Below, one piece after another: positions 1 to 10,602 of a DNA stretch of 64,000 bases. The notes beneath the pieces were generated by a model that ran no database searches, was not told the DNA's origin, and worked only from the letters and a program-made list of their open reading frames with translations. Within the stretch, counting starts at the first letter, position 1; every line of letters starts with the position of its first letter. Source of the stretch: Ricinus communis (taxonomy: Eukaryota > Streptophyta > Magnoliopsida > Malpighiales > Euphorbiaceae); NCBI RefSeq assembly GCF_019578655.1, contig NC_063259.1, forward strand, positions 18,194,489-18,258,488. The letters run 5' to 3'. The position numbers were made by a program, and so were the translations under genes.

Positions 1-7
1 CAGGCAC

Positions 8-140
8 CAACACGGCCGTATTGGGTGCATCAAACATCAAAGAAAAAGAAGTGTTTAGGGAGCACGACCACATAGAGTAACATAGGCATAAACACCAGCT
101 GTGTTGGGAACACGGGCATCAATACGGCCGTGTTGGCGGC
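8..140 (+). promoter_or_regulatory. CACGG/CCGTG palindrome block in type-A LTR
   Basis: Clustered inverted-repeat motifs of the form AACACGG-CCGTGTT occur near 8-23, 90-108 and 108-140. The AT-rich, TATA-like stretch GAATTAATTAAAAG follows at about 149. The same arrangement recurs in the other type-A LTRs. A promoter-proximal role is inferred from position only. Confidence 0.45.
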
Positions 141-684
141 GACGGGGGGAATTAATTAAAAGAAAGAAGAGAGGAAAGAAAGAAAAGACGGCGGGGAGAA
201 TGTCCCAAACCCTAATTTTTCTCTCCCTAAGGGTTTTTTCAGCTGAAACCAAGGAAAAAAGGAGACTTGGATCAAGGTTTCAATTGGATTCCCTTCAAAG
301 ATTGAAGATTGGGTGAGCTTCGTTGATTGGTTTCAATTTGAGCAAGAGGAACAAGAATTGATTCAAGATTGGGTAAGAGGAATTGGAGCTGTTTACTCTC
401 ATCCAAGGGTGTATTCGGGTTTCTCTACCTTTACTCATTTCTGTAATTGAATTCTTGTGGGTTTTGATAATGAACATGATTAGCTAGATTGATTAAATCC
501 ATTTGGATTTCTTTCTTATGTTGGCTTAATGTTATATTGTTGGATTGTTTGAGTTGGTTTTGTATTCTTCTTGCTTTCAGTATTAATAAGATAATGCATT
601 ATTCATGAGACATTGTGAATTGTGGTGTTTATATTGCTTTATGTGATTGAGAAGTCCATTTGGCAATTGGAATTTTGAATAGCA

Positions 685-1370
685 AGAACTGGTTAATAAT
701 CACTTAGAGATAAGGATGATTAACTAGTTGGATTAAGAATTAACAAAGCTTAATAGAGGCGGATTAAAGCTTAATGCTAATTTAAGAATCAATCATTAGG
801 AAGAGATTCCAACTTGAGGTTATTAAGTTTAGGAATTCCGTTATCTCGAGAGAGAAACTGAATTCAGTTAAGAATTTGTCCACGGGTAGCATAATTGGAG
901 TCATCAATCCTTTATCTTTTGTTTAATTGCCAACTAGTTTAGGTTCCCTTTGGATTTGCTTTCTTGTCTGGGTTATTTCATTTATCCATTTACTCCTACA
1001 TCTCCCTTAGAACTTAGCTTGTAGCTATTAGTTAGTTTAGAACTGGTTAATAATCACTTAGAGATAAGGATGATTAACTAGTTGGATTAAGAATTAACAA
1101 AGCTTAATAGAGGCGGATTAAAGCTTAATGCTAATTTAAGAATCAATCATTAGGAAGAGATTCCAACTTGAGGTTATTAAGTTAAGGAATTCCGTTATCT
1201 CGAGAGAGAAACTGAATTCAGTTAAGAATTTGTCCACGGGTAGCATAATTGGAGTCATCAATCCTTTATCTTTTGTTTAATTGCCAACTAGTTTAGTTTC
1301 CCTTTGGATTTGCTTTCTTGTCTGGGTTATTTCATTTATCCATTTACTCCTACATTTCCCTTAGAACTTA
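685..1370 (+). repeat. 354-bp tandem duplication inside the LTR
   Basis: The segment beginning AGAACTGGTTAATAATCAC at 685 starts again at 1039. The two units (685-1038 and 1039-1370) are nearly identical. Both read ATTGGAGTCATCAATCC where other type-A LTRs read ATTAGACTCACCAATCC, so the duplication happened within this copy. Confidence 0.9.
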
Positions 1371-1425
1371 ATGCTAAACTCTTTGTATAACACGTTGGAA
1401 AATGGGATCAGGAACCAAGAGAGTG
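1371..1425 (+). pseudogene. 55-bp piece of the non-autonomous ORF start inside an LTR
   Basis: The bases match the start of the knuckle-type ORF at 9106-9160, with a single difference noticed (GTATAA versus GTATGA). LTR sequence lies directly on both sides. This is a recombination scar, by template switching or deletion, and not a gene. Confidence 0.85.
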
Positions 1426-1635
1426 ATGGGTAGCATAATTAGACTCACCAATCCTTTATCTTTTGTTTGATTGCCAACTAGTTTAGGTTCCCTTTGGGTT
1501 TGCTTTCTTTTCTTGGTTATTTTAGTTATCAAGTACTCCTACATCTCCCTTAGAACTTAGCTTGTAGCTATTAGTTAGTTTAGAAATTATTCATCATTCA
1601 TTTTAGGTTAATATAACAAAGAACAAAGGAGTAAC

Positions 1636-2406
1636 TGATAGGCTACTTATGCAACCTACACCTAAGGCAGTGAACCTATCGATGCAGTCTAGCACTAGTG
1701 AGTATCAAGGTCGTATCCTTGGAGATCGGGTAAACCTAAAGTTACTACTGTTCGTTATGTTATTTAGTCTGAAATAAGGTGTGATAAGTCTAAATTAATT
1801 AACTAATGCTTATGAATGCAAATAAAGGAACAACAACAACTGACAATCGAAAGACAACCGTAACAAAGAAGCAAACCCAAAGGGGACCTAGGTGATGGAA
1901 TTCTAAGGTTGATTTTATAAACTGCCAATCTTGCTACCCGTGCCTAAATCCTGAATCGAACTCCGCTCCTCTCTCGAGCTCATTGAGTTCCTAAATCTAC
2001 ACTACCTAATGCGATCAAACAGAAGTGGAACCCTGTCTCATTTTACGTGCGCTTACTTATAGGCAGAAGTGCCCTAGCCCGTGCCATGGCCCGTGCTAAT
2101 ATTCACGGCCCGTGCAACAGGCAAGGGAGGCCGTGCAAATGTGCATGGCCGTGCAATTGCCCGTGCGAAGGCCTCAAATTACGCGCTTACGAATGAATCG
2201 ACTCCGACAAACATCTAATATGCGTAAATCATCCATATAGCTTGGGTTTCTGCCCGGAAATCAATCAATTTCCTATCAATGAGTCCGAAATCTTGAAAAA
2301 CTCATAAACATACCAAAGTGCGATCAAACAGGAATAAATATGACTTAAATACATGAATAAACGACTGATAAACAATCAATAAATATGCATAGAATCATCT
2401 ACATCA
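1636..2406 (-). repeat. 3' LTR of element B (771 bp, internally deleted)
   Basis: It reads TGATAGGC at the low end and CTACATCA at the high end, so it begins TGATG on the minus strand. The partner LTR is about 1.4 kb once the A' insertion is removed. This copy lacks about 650 bp near 2025, where CACTACCTAATG is joined to CGATCAAACAG. Confidence 0.85.
2055..2170 (-). promoter_or_regulatory. Type-B LTR promoter: palindrome block plus TATA
   Basis: On the minus strand GCACGGCCCGTGC-type motifs (2170-2078) precede a TATA-like CTATAAGTA (about 2062-2054). The partner LTR has the same order at 14090-13936 and 13923-13912. The TATA call rests on sequence only. Confidence 0.5.
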
Positions 2407-2445
2407 AACTACCCCACACTTAGGCGTTTGCTTGTCCTCAAGCAA
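2407..2445 (-). other. Polypurine tract and adjacent hairpin of element B
   Basis: Directly before the 3' LTR the minus strand reads AAGTGTGGGGTAGTT (2421-2407). It is preceded by the inverted repeat TTGCTTGAGGACAAGCAA (2445-2428), which could form a 7-bp stem with a 4-nt loop. The same pair occurs in A' and G. Confidence 0.8.
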
Positions 2446-4285
2446 TCAACAACTCGCTCCTCAAACAGATACCAAATAACTCAATCAAATAATTTGCAGG
2501 AGTTTAGCACAAAACAAGTCTCAAAACTCTATGACGAATTTCCTTAAAATCCCTAAATCACTAAATCCTTGAGACAGAGAACAAAGTTAATAAAGATGCT
2601 ATAATTAAAATGATAAACCATCCAAACTGAGAATTCGAGAACCATGCCTTACAAGATGTCACTCAAAACACACAAGTGTATATAGGTGAAAAGAATATCG
2701 CCCAGCTCTCAATGCAAAAGTACAGAAAATGGTGCTTACCATAAGCTTGCTTATAGATCCAATCTCCACTACTGTGAAATAATCAATAAACATGATCAAA
2801 GGGTCTTGAGCCAGGTTGTAATGGGGTTAAGGTAGGGTGCGGAGAAATATTGAAAGTGAAAGTTGCTGGAAAATTTGCAGGTAATGCAAGAATATAATCA
2901 GATGTTGTACCAAAATTGAACACTAAGTTGCTCTAATAATAAGATGATGCTCGAAAATAAATTTTAATTATTTTTATTTTATTATTATTATTATTATTTT
3001 ATTTTTTAACTCCTGCAACAACAGATAACACAGGATAAAGTAATACAATGCTCAATCAGAGTAGTAAAATGATATTTACCATTTGGATTGAAGTGAGCAT
3101 CTACGAAAAATCTAGTAACTTAGTGAATATATGCAAATTGATCCAAAATGAAATGCAGCATAAACGTACATAATTTCCAGTAATAATGGTAGAAAGAATG
3201 GTAGAATGGACAGAAATGATAAAATGAGTGTCAGAGGTGAATTACAATGAAAGAAAAAGGCTAAGGCTCAAAATGGTTTCACTAAGGGAAAAATAGGGTT
3301 AGGCTTTTGGCCAAATTGTGTAATTCCTAAGTGGCCAAATCATCTCATGATTATAAAAAAAAAATTCATGTAATCTTAAAAGTCATCACAAAGCAAGTTC
3401 TAGAAGCAAAAATTATGCATATGCTCACTAATAAAAAACAGAAGGAGCGTAAAAGCCTCACCATTTGAGTGGGATAAAATTGCATGAATTCTCAAACCAA
3501 AGTTTAAACAATCAAACAATCTAATAAGCATCAATATTAACAGTGTTCTATATCCAAGATAAAGTAAAATGAAAAAACTAAGGAAAAACACCAGTTTTAC
3601 CTGGCTAGATTGAAACTAAGAGATTCGTTCATTGCCTTCTTTCAACAAGATTCGATAAAAAAAAAACTATACAGGTATCCATTCAAAAGAGAAAAATTAT
3701 CAACTACTGGATTAAAGCAAAACTCGAGATAAGGACAGTAAGAATGAATGGACTCAATCAATAAGGGAAATGAAAGCAGGATAAAAACAGCAGAAACAAA
3801 ATTGGTACCTGCACAAAAATAAGGTACCTACCCCACACTTGAGAAAAACACCGCCCCTGCAGGAACAAGGTAGGCACTCCAAAAAGAAATAAAATACGCA
3901 CAAAGAAGCAAATTATGGGAGTCCACAAAAGAAACTGGAGAACTACAAGGAAAACAAGATAACAAAAAGAGATAAAAACTAGAAAGTCTACTGGATACTG
4001 CCCTTGATGTGTGGTTTAACACTCTAAAATATGTTAGTCCTCAAAATTACGTACGAGCATCGAGTAGGCTAACTCCTGCAAAACTTAAGAATAAACACAT
4101 CCCAAGCAACATCTAGTAAAAGGTTCAATAAAATAGAATCTCCTCAAAATAAAACACACTAAAAATAGACTGAAGTATCTAACTGAAAACAAATAACTAT
4201 ATAAATAAAAAGATGTCCAAAAATTCAAAAATCATAAATAGATTCGGGAATGCCTCCCAAAGGCGCTTCTTTTTGTTCGAGTCAT
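2446..4285 (-). other. Non-coding 3' region of element B with a second polypurine tract
   Basis: I see no gene here; open frames are short. A second tract, AAGTGTGGGGTAGG on the minus strand, lies at about 3844-3831, some 1.42 kb before the LTR-proximal one. An AT-rich low-complexity run (ATT repeats) lies at about 2965-3006. Near 4250-4285 the minus strand still matches the conserved post-integrase stretch (KKKRLWEA-type) seen in A', F and G. Confidence 0.6.
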
Positions 4286-5548
4286 CTAGCTGGACTCTGC
4301 AGCAGCATTCCTGCATCGCGGGCAAATTAAGAAGGTGGGCTCAAAGTAAGTTGGGGGTCGAGGCATATAAGCGCAATGAGAAGGTCCGATGTGTGCGGTA
4401 GATGACCAAGGAGGTGCTCTCTGTACCGATTTGGGATGTCCATTCATCCACTCCGAATTCCAGCTAAGTGACCTGTCAAAAATAAACTTGTAACTACCCT
4501 TCTTGGCTCTATCATAGCACAAAGTTTCAAATGGATACAAGTTGTTTTCTTCAGATGAATAACACATATTAACAGGGAAAGAAACATGTATAGCATCATC
4601 CATTTGTACATCCTGTGGTTGTTTATTACATGCAGGACCAATTTCATCAATACTACAAATGGCATGAACATGGTCGGTGGAAGAACTGTCAAATGGGGGT
4701 AAACTAAAAGTAACATAGTCATCCCCTATATTAAGTTCTAACTTCCCTTCAAATACGTCTATTTTAGCTCTAGCTGTGGCAAGGAAAGGTCTCCCCAAAA
4801 TCAATGGTACACCATGCTCATTATCTATATCCATAACCATAAAGTCCACAAGAAATATGAACTTATCTACCTTGACTAGTACATTCTCCACAATTCCCCT
4901 AGGAAGCTTAACAGAACGGTCAGCTAATTGAATGCACATCCTAGTGGATTTTGCCTCCCCCAAACCTAGCTTATTGAACAAACTAGTAGGCATGACATTT
5001 ATGCTAGCCCCCAAATCAGCTAATGCACCATCAACATACAAATTACCTAAAGTGCAAGGAATAGTGAAACTCCCTGGATCGTGATGTTTCTTTGGAAACT
5101 TGCTCTGAAACACCGTTGAGCACTCCTCGTTAAGCTGAACATAGGCTACCTCCTCCAACTTTCTTCTTTTGCTAAGTATGTCCTTTAAGAAGTTGGCATA
5201 CTTCGGCATCTGCTCCAATGCATCAATAAAAGGCAAGTTAATATGCAGTTGTCTAAAAATATCTAAAAACTTACTGAACTGCTCTTTCGCCTCTGCTTGT
5301 TTGACTCTAGTAGGATAAGGAATCTTAGGTTGATATTCTCTGACTGGAATTGATTTCACTTTTTGTCCCTCAAGTTCTCTAACCTTACTGCTCGCCTCAA
5401 CCCGCACATCAATAGTGGAGTCGTCAAAAACAGGCTTAGAAGGAGCTGAAACTAACTTACCTAAACGCAAAGTGATGGCGTTCACGTGCTCCCTCGGGTT
5501 AGACTCAGTGGTGCTAGGGAGCGCTCCTTGCTGCCTCTCAGACAACAT
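4286..5548 (-). CDS. Gag C-terminus and aspartic protease, Athila-like element B (420 codons open)
   Basis: The open frame of 420 codons covers the gag tail and the pepsin-like retroviral protease. Visible landmarks are a PSTTESNPREH linker (residues 11-21), a SKFLDIFRQLHINLPF stretch (92-107), the catalytic DLGAS at 178-182 and the flap-side LGRPFL at 251-256. The protease would cleave the gag-pol polyprotein in the virus-like particle. The first ATG at 5548 is only where the frame reopens after an in-frame stop; the true start is the gag ATG at 6917. From about residue 365 the C-terminus (WNSEWMNGHP... to CPRCRNAAAESS) does not resemble the usual RT linker, and no RT follows. The frame is surprisingly long for an old copy. 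Confidence 0.75.
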   Translation of the reverse strand: MLSERQQGALPSTTESNPREHVNAITLRLGKLVSAPSKPVFDDSTIDVRVEASSKVRELEGQKVKSIPVREYQPKIPYPTRVKQAEAKEQFSKFLDIFRQLHINLPFIDALEQMPKYANFLKDILSKRRKLEEVAYVQLNEECSTVFQSKFPKKHHDPGSFTIPCTLGNLYVDGALADLGASINVMPTSLFNKLGLGEAKSTRMCIQLADRSVKLPRGIVENVLVKVDKFIFLVDFMVMDIDNEHGVPLILGRPFLATARAKIDVFEGKLELNIGDDYVTFSLPPFDSSSTDHVHAICSIDEIGPACNKQPQDVQMDDAIHVSFPVNMCYSSEENNLYPFETLCYDRAKKGSYKFIFDRSLSWNSEWMNGHPKSVQRAPPWSSTAHIGPSHCAYMPRPPTYFEPTFLICPRCRNAAAESS

Positions 5549-6917
5549 CTTAGAGATTTAGCCAATCTGGGTCTCCAAGTTCTGAATCGAGGCCTGCTGG
5601 TTCCTAAGTGCACTATCATTTTGCTGGAACCTCATCTCCATAGATGTTACAAACTTCATCATAAGCTCCTCTAAATTTGATTTCTTTTCTAGTGGAGGAG
5701 GAGCTTGTGCAGCCCAAATGGTCATGGTCACGATGAAGTCTCCGAAACCAGTGGACCCTGAGCATTATTATTTCTCCAACTGAAGATGGAATGATTGCGC
5801 CACCTAGGGTTGTATGTGTTGCTGTAAGGATCGTTCTGCTGCCTTGGGGAATTCCCCATATAGTCAACCTGCTCAACATCAGCAGACACAGCAGAAATGA
5901 ATGGAAAAGTAGAGGAAGATGAAACAAACATACCTCCTGCAGTATAGTTCGTGACCGAGTGCGGATAAAGACAAATCTCGCAGCCCAACGTCACTGCATG
6001 AACTCAAGATCCGGAGTTGGTTAATCTTCTTGGTCAGAAGCTCCACCTGAGCTGCCAAGGCTGCTGTAGAATCTATTTGGTTAACCACTCCTTGTCTTCC
6101 TGGTCGGCTCCCAGAGGATTGCCACTGATAATTGTTCATGGCCATTTCCTCTATCAAATGTTGAGCCTGCTCGGGCGTCTTACTGTTTAGCGCCCCACTT
6201 GCTGCAACATCCACGATCTGCCTCGTCGTAAGGTTCAACCCGCTGTAGAAGGTTTGAACTTGCATCCACATTGGCAATCCGTGATGTGGGTAGCATCTTA
6301 AAAGATCCTTAAACCTCCCCCATGCATCGTACATGCTTTCATCATCAAACTGCACAAAAGAAGATGTCATTTCTAAGTTTTGCAGTTTTAGCGGGAGGAA
6401 AATACTTATATAAAAATTTTTCGGCCAACGCCTTCCAGGTAGTAATCGTCTGTTATGGAAGAGATTGCAACCATCTCTTAGCTTTGTCCCTCAAGGAAAA
6501 TGGAAACAATCTCAGGCGAATGGCATCATCGGTTGTTCCATTTATCTTGAATGTGTCACAAATCTCTAAGAAGTTGGATATACGAGCATTGGGATCCTCG
6601 CTGGGCAATCCTCTAAACTGCACGCTCTGCTAGATCATCTGGATAACGTTGGCTTTTATTTCAAAATTATTGGCCGCTACAGCAGGTCTGACTATACTAG
6701 TTTTCGTCCTATCCAAAGATGGTCAAGCAAACTCGTACATCATCCTTTGATCGTTATCGGCCTGGGGGTTGAGGTTCTCCATCGCGTAAGCTCCTTGAAC
6801 GTGAACTGTAACTCCGTCCTCTTCCTCAACTGCCTGCAAACGTCGTCTCAATAATTTAAGAGAGTGCTCCGGGTCAGATAAGGGTGCTGTGGGATCAGGG
6901 TTAGAGCTCCTAGTCAT
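5549..6917 (-). pseudogene. Gag (capsid and nucleocapsid), Athila-like element B, disrupted
   Basis: The start is the ATG at 6917 (MTRSSNPDPTAPLSD), shared with elements C and E. Capsid landmarks read in pieces: YEFA near 6725, [20 protein letters not shown] near 6530 and FKDLLRCYPHHGLP near 6300. The knuckle at about 5980-5940 reads C-x2-C-x3-H-x4-Y, so its last cysteine has become tyrosine. There are several in-frame stops, including one at a Gln position near 6631, and at least one frameshift near 5980. Gag would package the element RNA; this copy cannot make a full protein. Confidence 0.8.
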
Positions 6918-7047
6918 AAACTACCTAAAACTGACAACCAAACAACCACCAATAAAAAAAAACAATAAAAAAATTAATAAAGAATAAATAAATAAATAGA
7001 TAATGACTAAATTAACACAAAAATAATTCACTCTAGTTCACCATTAA

Positions 7048-7066
7048 TTCCCCGGCAACGGCGCCA
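7048..7066 (-). other. Primer-binding site of element B (tRNA-Asp type)
   Basis: The minus strand reads TGGCGCCGTTGCCGGGGAA, five to six bases inside the LTR end at 7073. A tRNA-Asp 3' end is the primer known for Athila-type elements. Confidence 0.9.
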
Positions 7067-7072
7067 AAAACT

Positions 7073-7488
7073 TGATTGGCTACTTATGCAACCTACACCT
7101 AAGGTAGTGAACCTATCGATGCGGTCCAGCACTAGTGAGTATCAAGGTCGTACCCCTGGAGATCGGGTAAACCTAAAGTTACTACTGTTCGTTATGTTAT
7201 TTAGTCTGAAATAAGGTGTGAGAAGTATAAATTAATTGACTAATGCTTATGAATGCAAATAAAGGAACAACAGCAACTGACAATCGAAAGACAACCGTAA
7301 CAAAGAAGCAAACCCAAAGGGGACCTAAGTGATGGAATTCTAAGGTTGATTTTATAAACTACCAATATTGCTACCCGTGCCTAAATCCTGAATCGAACTC
7401 CGCTCCTCTCTCGAGCTTACTGAGTTCCTAAATCTGCACTAACCTAATGGAATCTCTTCCTATCATATTATTACAGATTAGCACTAAG
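7073..7488 (-). repeat. 5' LTR of element B, first part
   Basis: It begins TGATTGGCTACTT and matches 1636-2040. It stops at CTAAG (7484-7488), the target site of A', and resumes at 13312. Confidence 0.9.
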
Positions 7489-8947
7489 TGATGTGCGTAA
7501 AATACACACATCTAAATGGGACTTTTAAGATTGATTTTATAGACATTTGGATGTGAATTGGTCCCAACACTCACCCTATACGTCTGTTTGTGTGAATTAG
7601 GTTCAAAAGAAGTCAAAGAATGATAAAGGGAAGAATTGGAGCATAATTGGACATCAAAGCTGCCGAAACAAGCTAAGTACAAGCATGAGGAAGCTGAACA
7701 TGGCCGTGTTTCCAACACAGGCACCAACACAGTCGTGTTGGGTGCATCAAACATCAAAGAAGAAGAGGCGTTAGGGAGCACGACCATAGAGAGTAACACG
7801 GCCAGGAACACCAAACCGTGTTCCCAGCACGGCTAGGAACACCAAACCGTGTTCCCAACAAGGCTAGGAACACGGCCATGTTCGCGGTGACAGGATGAAT
7901 TAATTAAAAGAAAGAGCAAGAGGAAAGAAAGGAGAGCGAGAGAGAACGTCCCAAACCCTAATATTTCTCTCTCTAAAGGTTTTCTGAGCTGGAACCAAGG
8001 GAAAATGAGACTTGGATCAAGGTTTCAATCGGATTGCCTTCAAAGATTGAAGATTGGGCGAGGTTCGTTGACTGGTTTTCAAATCGAGCAAGAGGAACAA
8101 GAATCGATTCAATTCGAGCAAGAGGAATTAGGGTTGTTTACTCTCATCCAAGGGTGTAATCGGGTTTTCTCTACCTTTACTCATTGTTGTAATTGAATTC
8201 TTGTGGATTTTGATAATGAACATGATTAGCTAGATTGATTAAATCCATTGGGATTTCTTTACTGTGTTGGCTTAGTATTATATTGTTGGATTGTTTGGGT
8301 TAGTTTTGTATTCTTCTTGCTTTCAGTATTAATAAGATAATGCATTATTCATGAGACATTGTGAATTGTGTGTTTAGATTGCTTTGTGTGATTGAGAAGT
8401 CCATTTGGCAATTATAATTTTGAATAGCAAGAATTGGTTAATAATCGCTTACAGATAAGGATAATTAACTAGCCGGATTAAGAATTAACAAAGCTTAATA
8501 GAGGCGGATTAAAGCTTAATGCTAATTTAAGAATCAATCGTTAGGAAGAGATTCCAACTTTAGGTTATTAGATTTAGGAATTCGGTTATCGAGAGAGAGA
8601 AACCGAATTCGGTTAAGAATTCGTCCACGGGTAGCATAATTAGACTCACCAATCCTTTATCTTTTGTTTAATTGCCAACTAGTTTAGGTTTCCTTTGGGT
8701 TTGCTTTCTTGTCTTAGTTATTTTATTTATCAATTACTTCTGCATCTCCCTTAGAACTTAGCTTGTAGCTGTTAGTTGGTTTAGAAATTATTCATCACTC
8801 ATTTTAGGTTAATATAACAAAGAACAAAGGAGTAACTCTGGGCTTTCACTTTCCAGAGGAATACGACCTTGATACTCGCCATTAGTGCTAGACTGCATCG
8901 ATAGATACACTGCCTTATATTGTAGCTAACACAAGTAGCACACATCA
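7489..8947 (+). repeat. 5' LTR of element A' (1459 bp)
   Basis: It begins TGATGTGCGTAAAATAC and ends AGCACACATCA. It is longer than its partner partly because of a 31-bp tandem repeat in the palindrome block. Confidence 0.93.
7690..7880 (+). promoter_or_regulatory. Palindrome block with 31-bp tandem repeat
   Basis: AACACGG/CCGTGTT motifs cluster here. The unit at 7804-7834 (starting AGGAACACCAAACCGTGTTC) repeats at 7835-7865. The 3' LTR has no such repeat but carries a different insertion in the same block. TTAATTAAAAG at about 7900 is a possible TATA substitute. Confidence 0.5.
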
Positions 8948-8953
8948 AGTTTT

Positions 8954-8970
8954 TGGCGCTTTGCCAGGGA
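8954..8970 (+). other. Degenerate primer-binding site of A'
   Basis: It reads TGGCGCTTTGCCAGGGA where intact copies read TGGCGCCGTTGCCGGGGA, so it has lost full pairing to tRNA-Asp. Confidence 0.85.
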
Positions 8971-9105
8971 ATGTTTGAAAACTAGAGTGAAATTTGCTAT
9001 TTGTTAATTTAGCCATTTTTTTTAATTTATATTTATTTCTGTTTTGTTTGGACATATTTATTTAGTTATGTTTATGATTCAGATAGTGTATGATAAGGAG
9101 GTTCA

Positions 9106-10330
9106 ATGCTAAACTCTTTGTATGACACGTTGGAAAATGGGATCAGGAACCAAGAGAGTGCTAAAAATTGGGATACCCGTGCATCTTTAGAAGCTCGAGT
9201 GAAATCGTTTTGCAGGGCTACCGATCAACTCTCCACTCCTATCCTTTCATCTCAAGTTTTTTTGAATTTTGTTGTGGTTTACATTTGAGTAATGATTGTC
9301 CATTATATAGTGATGTTGCTCATTGTTCTTATAACTATGAACAGGTGAATTATACGAGAAGTTGGCCAAATGACTCGTATGGAAGCACCTACAATCAAGA
9401 ATGGAACACTCATTCACCCTTTGGATGGTGCTTAGATGGCCAAGAACCACCAGAATTTCAGCACCCTAATCTTGCACCATCAACCCAAGGTGAAGAGTTA
9501 GTGTTAGAGGAGCTGATGATGAGGTTTATTGCAAGTCTTGAGGATAGATTCCAACAAATAAAGAGGATACTTGAAGATCAACAAGCCTCGATTAAGAACA
9601 TAGAGCATCAAGTAGGCTTAATCTTCAAGTTACTAGTTGAAGAGAAATTGGAAACTCCATCAAATGCTACTGAATCTGAGGAACACTTAAGCGTCGTCAC
9701 TTTACGTTTAGGTGAGAATTTTTCTAGTTTATCTATTATGTTTGACGATGATGCTTCTATGCAGGATGACTCTTTGAACATGGAGATAGAACCAGAAAAG
9801 GAAGAGGCAAACATGATCCCTCTGAAAGACTACCAATAGGAACGTACAGTTGATGATGCTGAGTTGCAGTTAGAGGAATTTTTGGTGGATTTTCCATAAG
9901 TCCCTTTGATGATGGAAGATGAGCACGAGTTATCCAATGAGGAAGTCTTGGAGGAGCTCGAGTTTCTTCTAGTAAGTGAACCAAGCCAAGGACTAGAGAA
10001 AACCATCGACGTTCCTAAAGAAATTGCCCAACCGTCGATCCTTCCAATTGATGAAACTTCAGCTTTCAAATTAGAAGAGCCCCTAGAGCATCATGACTAC
10101 GTGTAGTTATACGAGGAGCGAGTCTTGCCCATCATACTGGCAGCTTGCTTGACAGTCGGGAAGAGGAAATTGACGATTATCCCTCTAAGCGGATACTTGA
10201 AGCCATTTGCTTAGAAGAAGGATGGATAGTCGTCGATCACGCCCATTTGCTTTTCACCATGAGTCCAGCTAAGAAGACTCATCACATAAAAAAGAAGCGC
10301 TTTTGGGAGGCACCCCAATTTTTATCTTTA
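9106..10330 (+). pseudogene. Knuckle-type chimeric ORF of the non-autonomous family (copy A')
   Basis: The start at 9106 (MLNSLYDTLENG) is matched in copy F at 57568. The frame runs through a short novel N-terminus, the gag CCHC knuckle region, a glutamine-rich coiled-coil-like stretch (LEDRFQQIKRILEDQQASIKNIE), an acidic linker (NEEVLEELEFLL), the block that normally precedes RT (LPIILAACLTVGKR) and the post-integrase tail KKRFWEAP. The capsid domain and everything from protease through integrase are absent. In this copy a one-base loss in a T run at about 9258 destroys the first knuckle cysteine and shifts the frame, and stops occur near 9837, 9897, 10104 and 10210. Related ORFs suggest it was once one frame of about 420 codons. 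Confidence 0.8.
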
Positions 10331-10587
10331 ATCTCTAATATTTTAACCTTTTGTTTTGAAACATCTTATTAGTTTTAGTTTTCATATTTTATTTAATTTT
10401 TGTTTTAGTTTCGATTTTAAGTCTTTATTTTATTATTTGCAGCCACTCCTGCACCACAAACCAACCAACGCCCTGATATACCTGACGATGCGCCTCTTTT
10501 CACTTCGGAGCCATAGTCAGGGCAGTATTAGTTCTTTTTCCTTTTTCATTTCTTATATATTTTGTACACTGGGGACAGTGTGTCCTT
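10331..10587 (+). pseudogene. Post-gag UTR and last codons of an env-like ORF
   Basis: A T-rich stretch (10331-10436) is joined to about 25 codons of the env-like C-terminus (PQTNQRPDIPDDAPLF then a stop at about 10514-10516). These also survive in E and G. The rest of the env-like ORF is missing. The sequence then reads GTACACTGGGGACAGTGTG, conserved in E and nearly so in G. Confidence 0.7.
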
Positions 10588-10602
10588 TAAGTGTGGGGTG
10601 GC
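10588..10602 (+). other. Upstream polypurine tract of A'
   Basis: TTAAGTGTGGGGTGG closely resembles the LTR-proximal tract at 11878-11894 but lies 1.3 kb further inside. Confidence 0.65.

Larger units (their letters stand above)
1..1635 (+). repeat. Outer Athila-like type-A LTR, 5' part cut by window edge
   Basis: The sequence aligns by eye with the type-A LTRs at 7489-8947, 11895-13311 and (reverse) 57734-59175, starting roughly 200 bp inside the LTR. It is interrupted after GTAAC (1631-1635) by element B and resumes at 14321 with GTAAA then TCTGGGC. That gives a 5-bp target-site duplication with one mismatch. The copy is abnormal: it contains a 354-bp tandem duplication and a 55-bp piece of internal ORF sequence. 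It may therefore be a collapsed LTR-internal-LTR element rather than one LTR. Confidence 0.85.

Noticed and set aside
1371..1425. Independent insertion with target duplication
   Set aside because: No duplicated flank or terminal structure. The piece is a plain fragment of the known ORF start, so recombination explains it better.
10331..10441. Splice scar in A' at TTTGCAG/CCACTCC, like that in E
   Set aside because: GCAG is also present at this position in E and G as part of the env-like coding sequence, so the apparent acceptor may be coincidence. The donor-side breakpoint cannot be matched.
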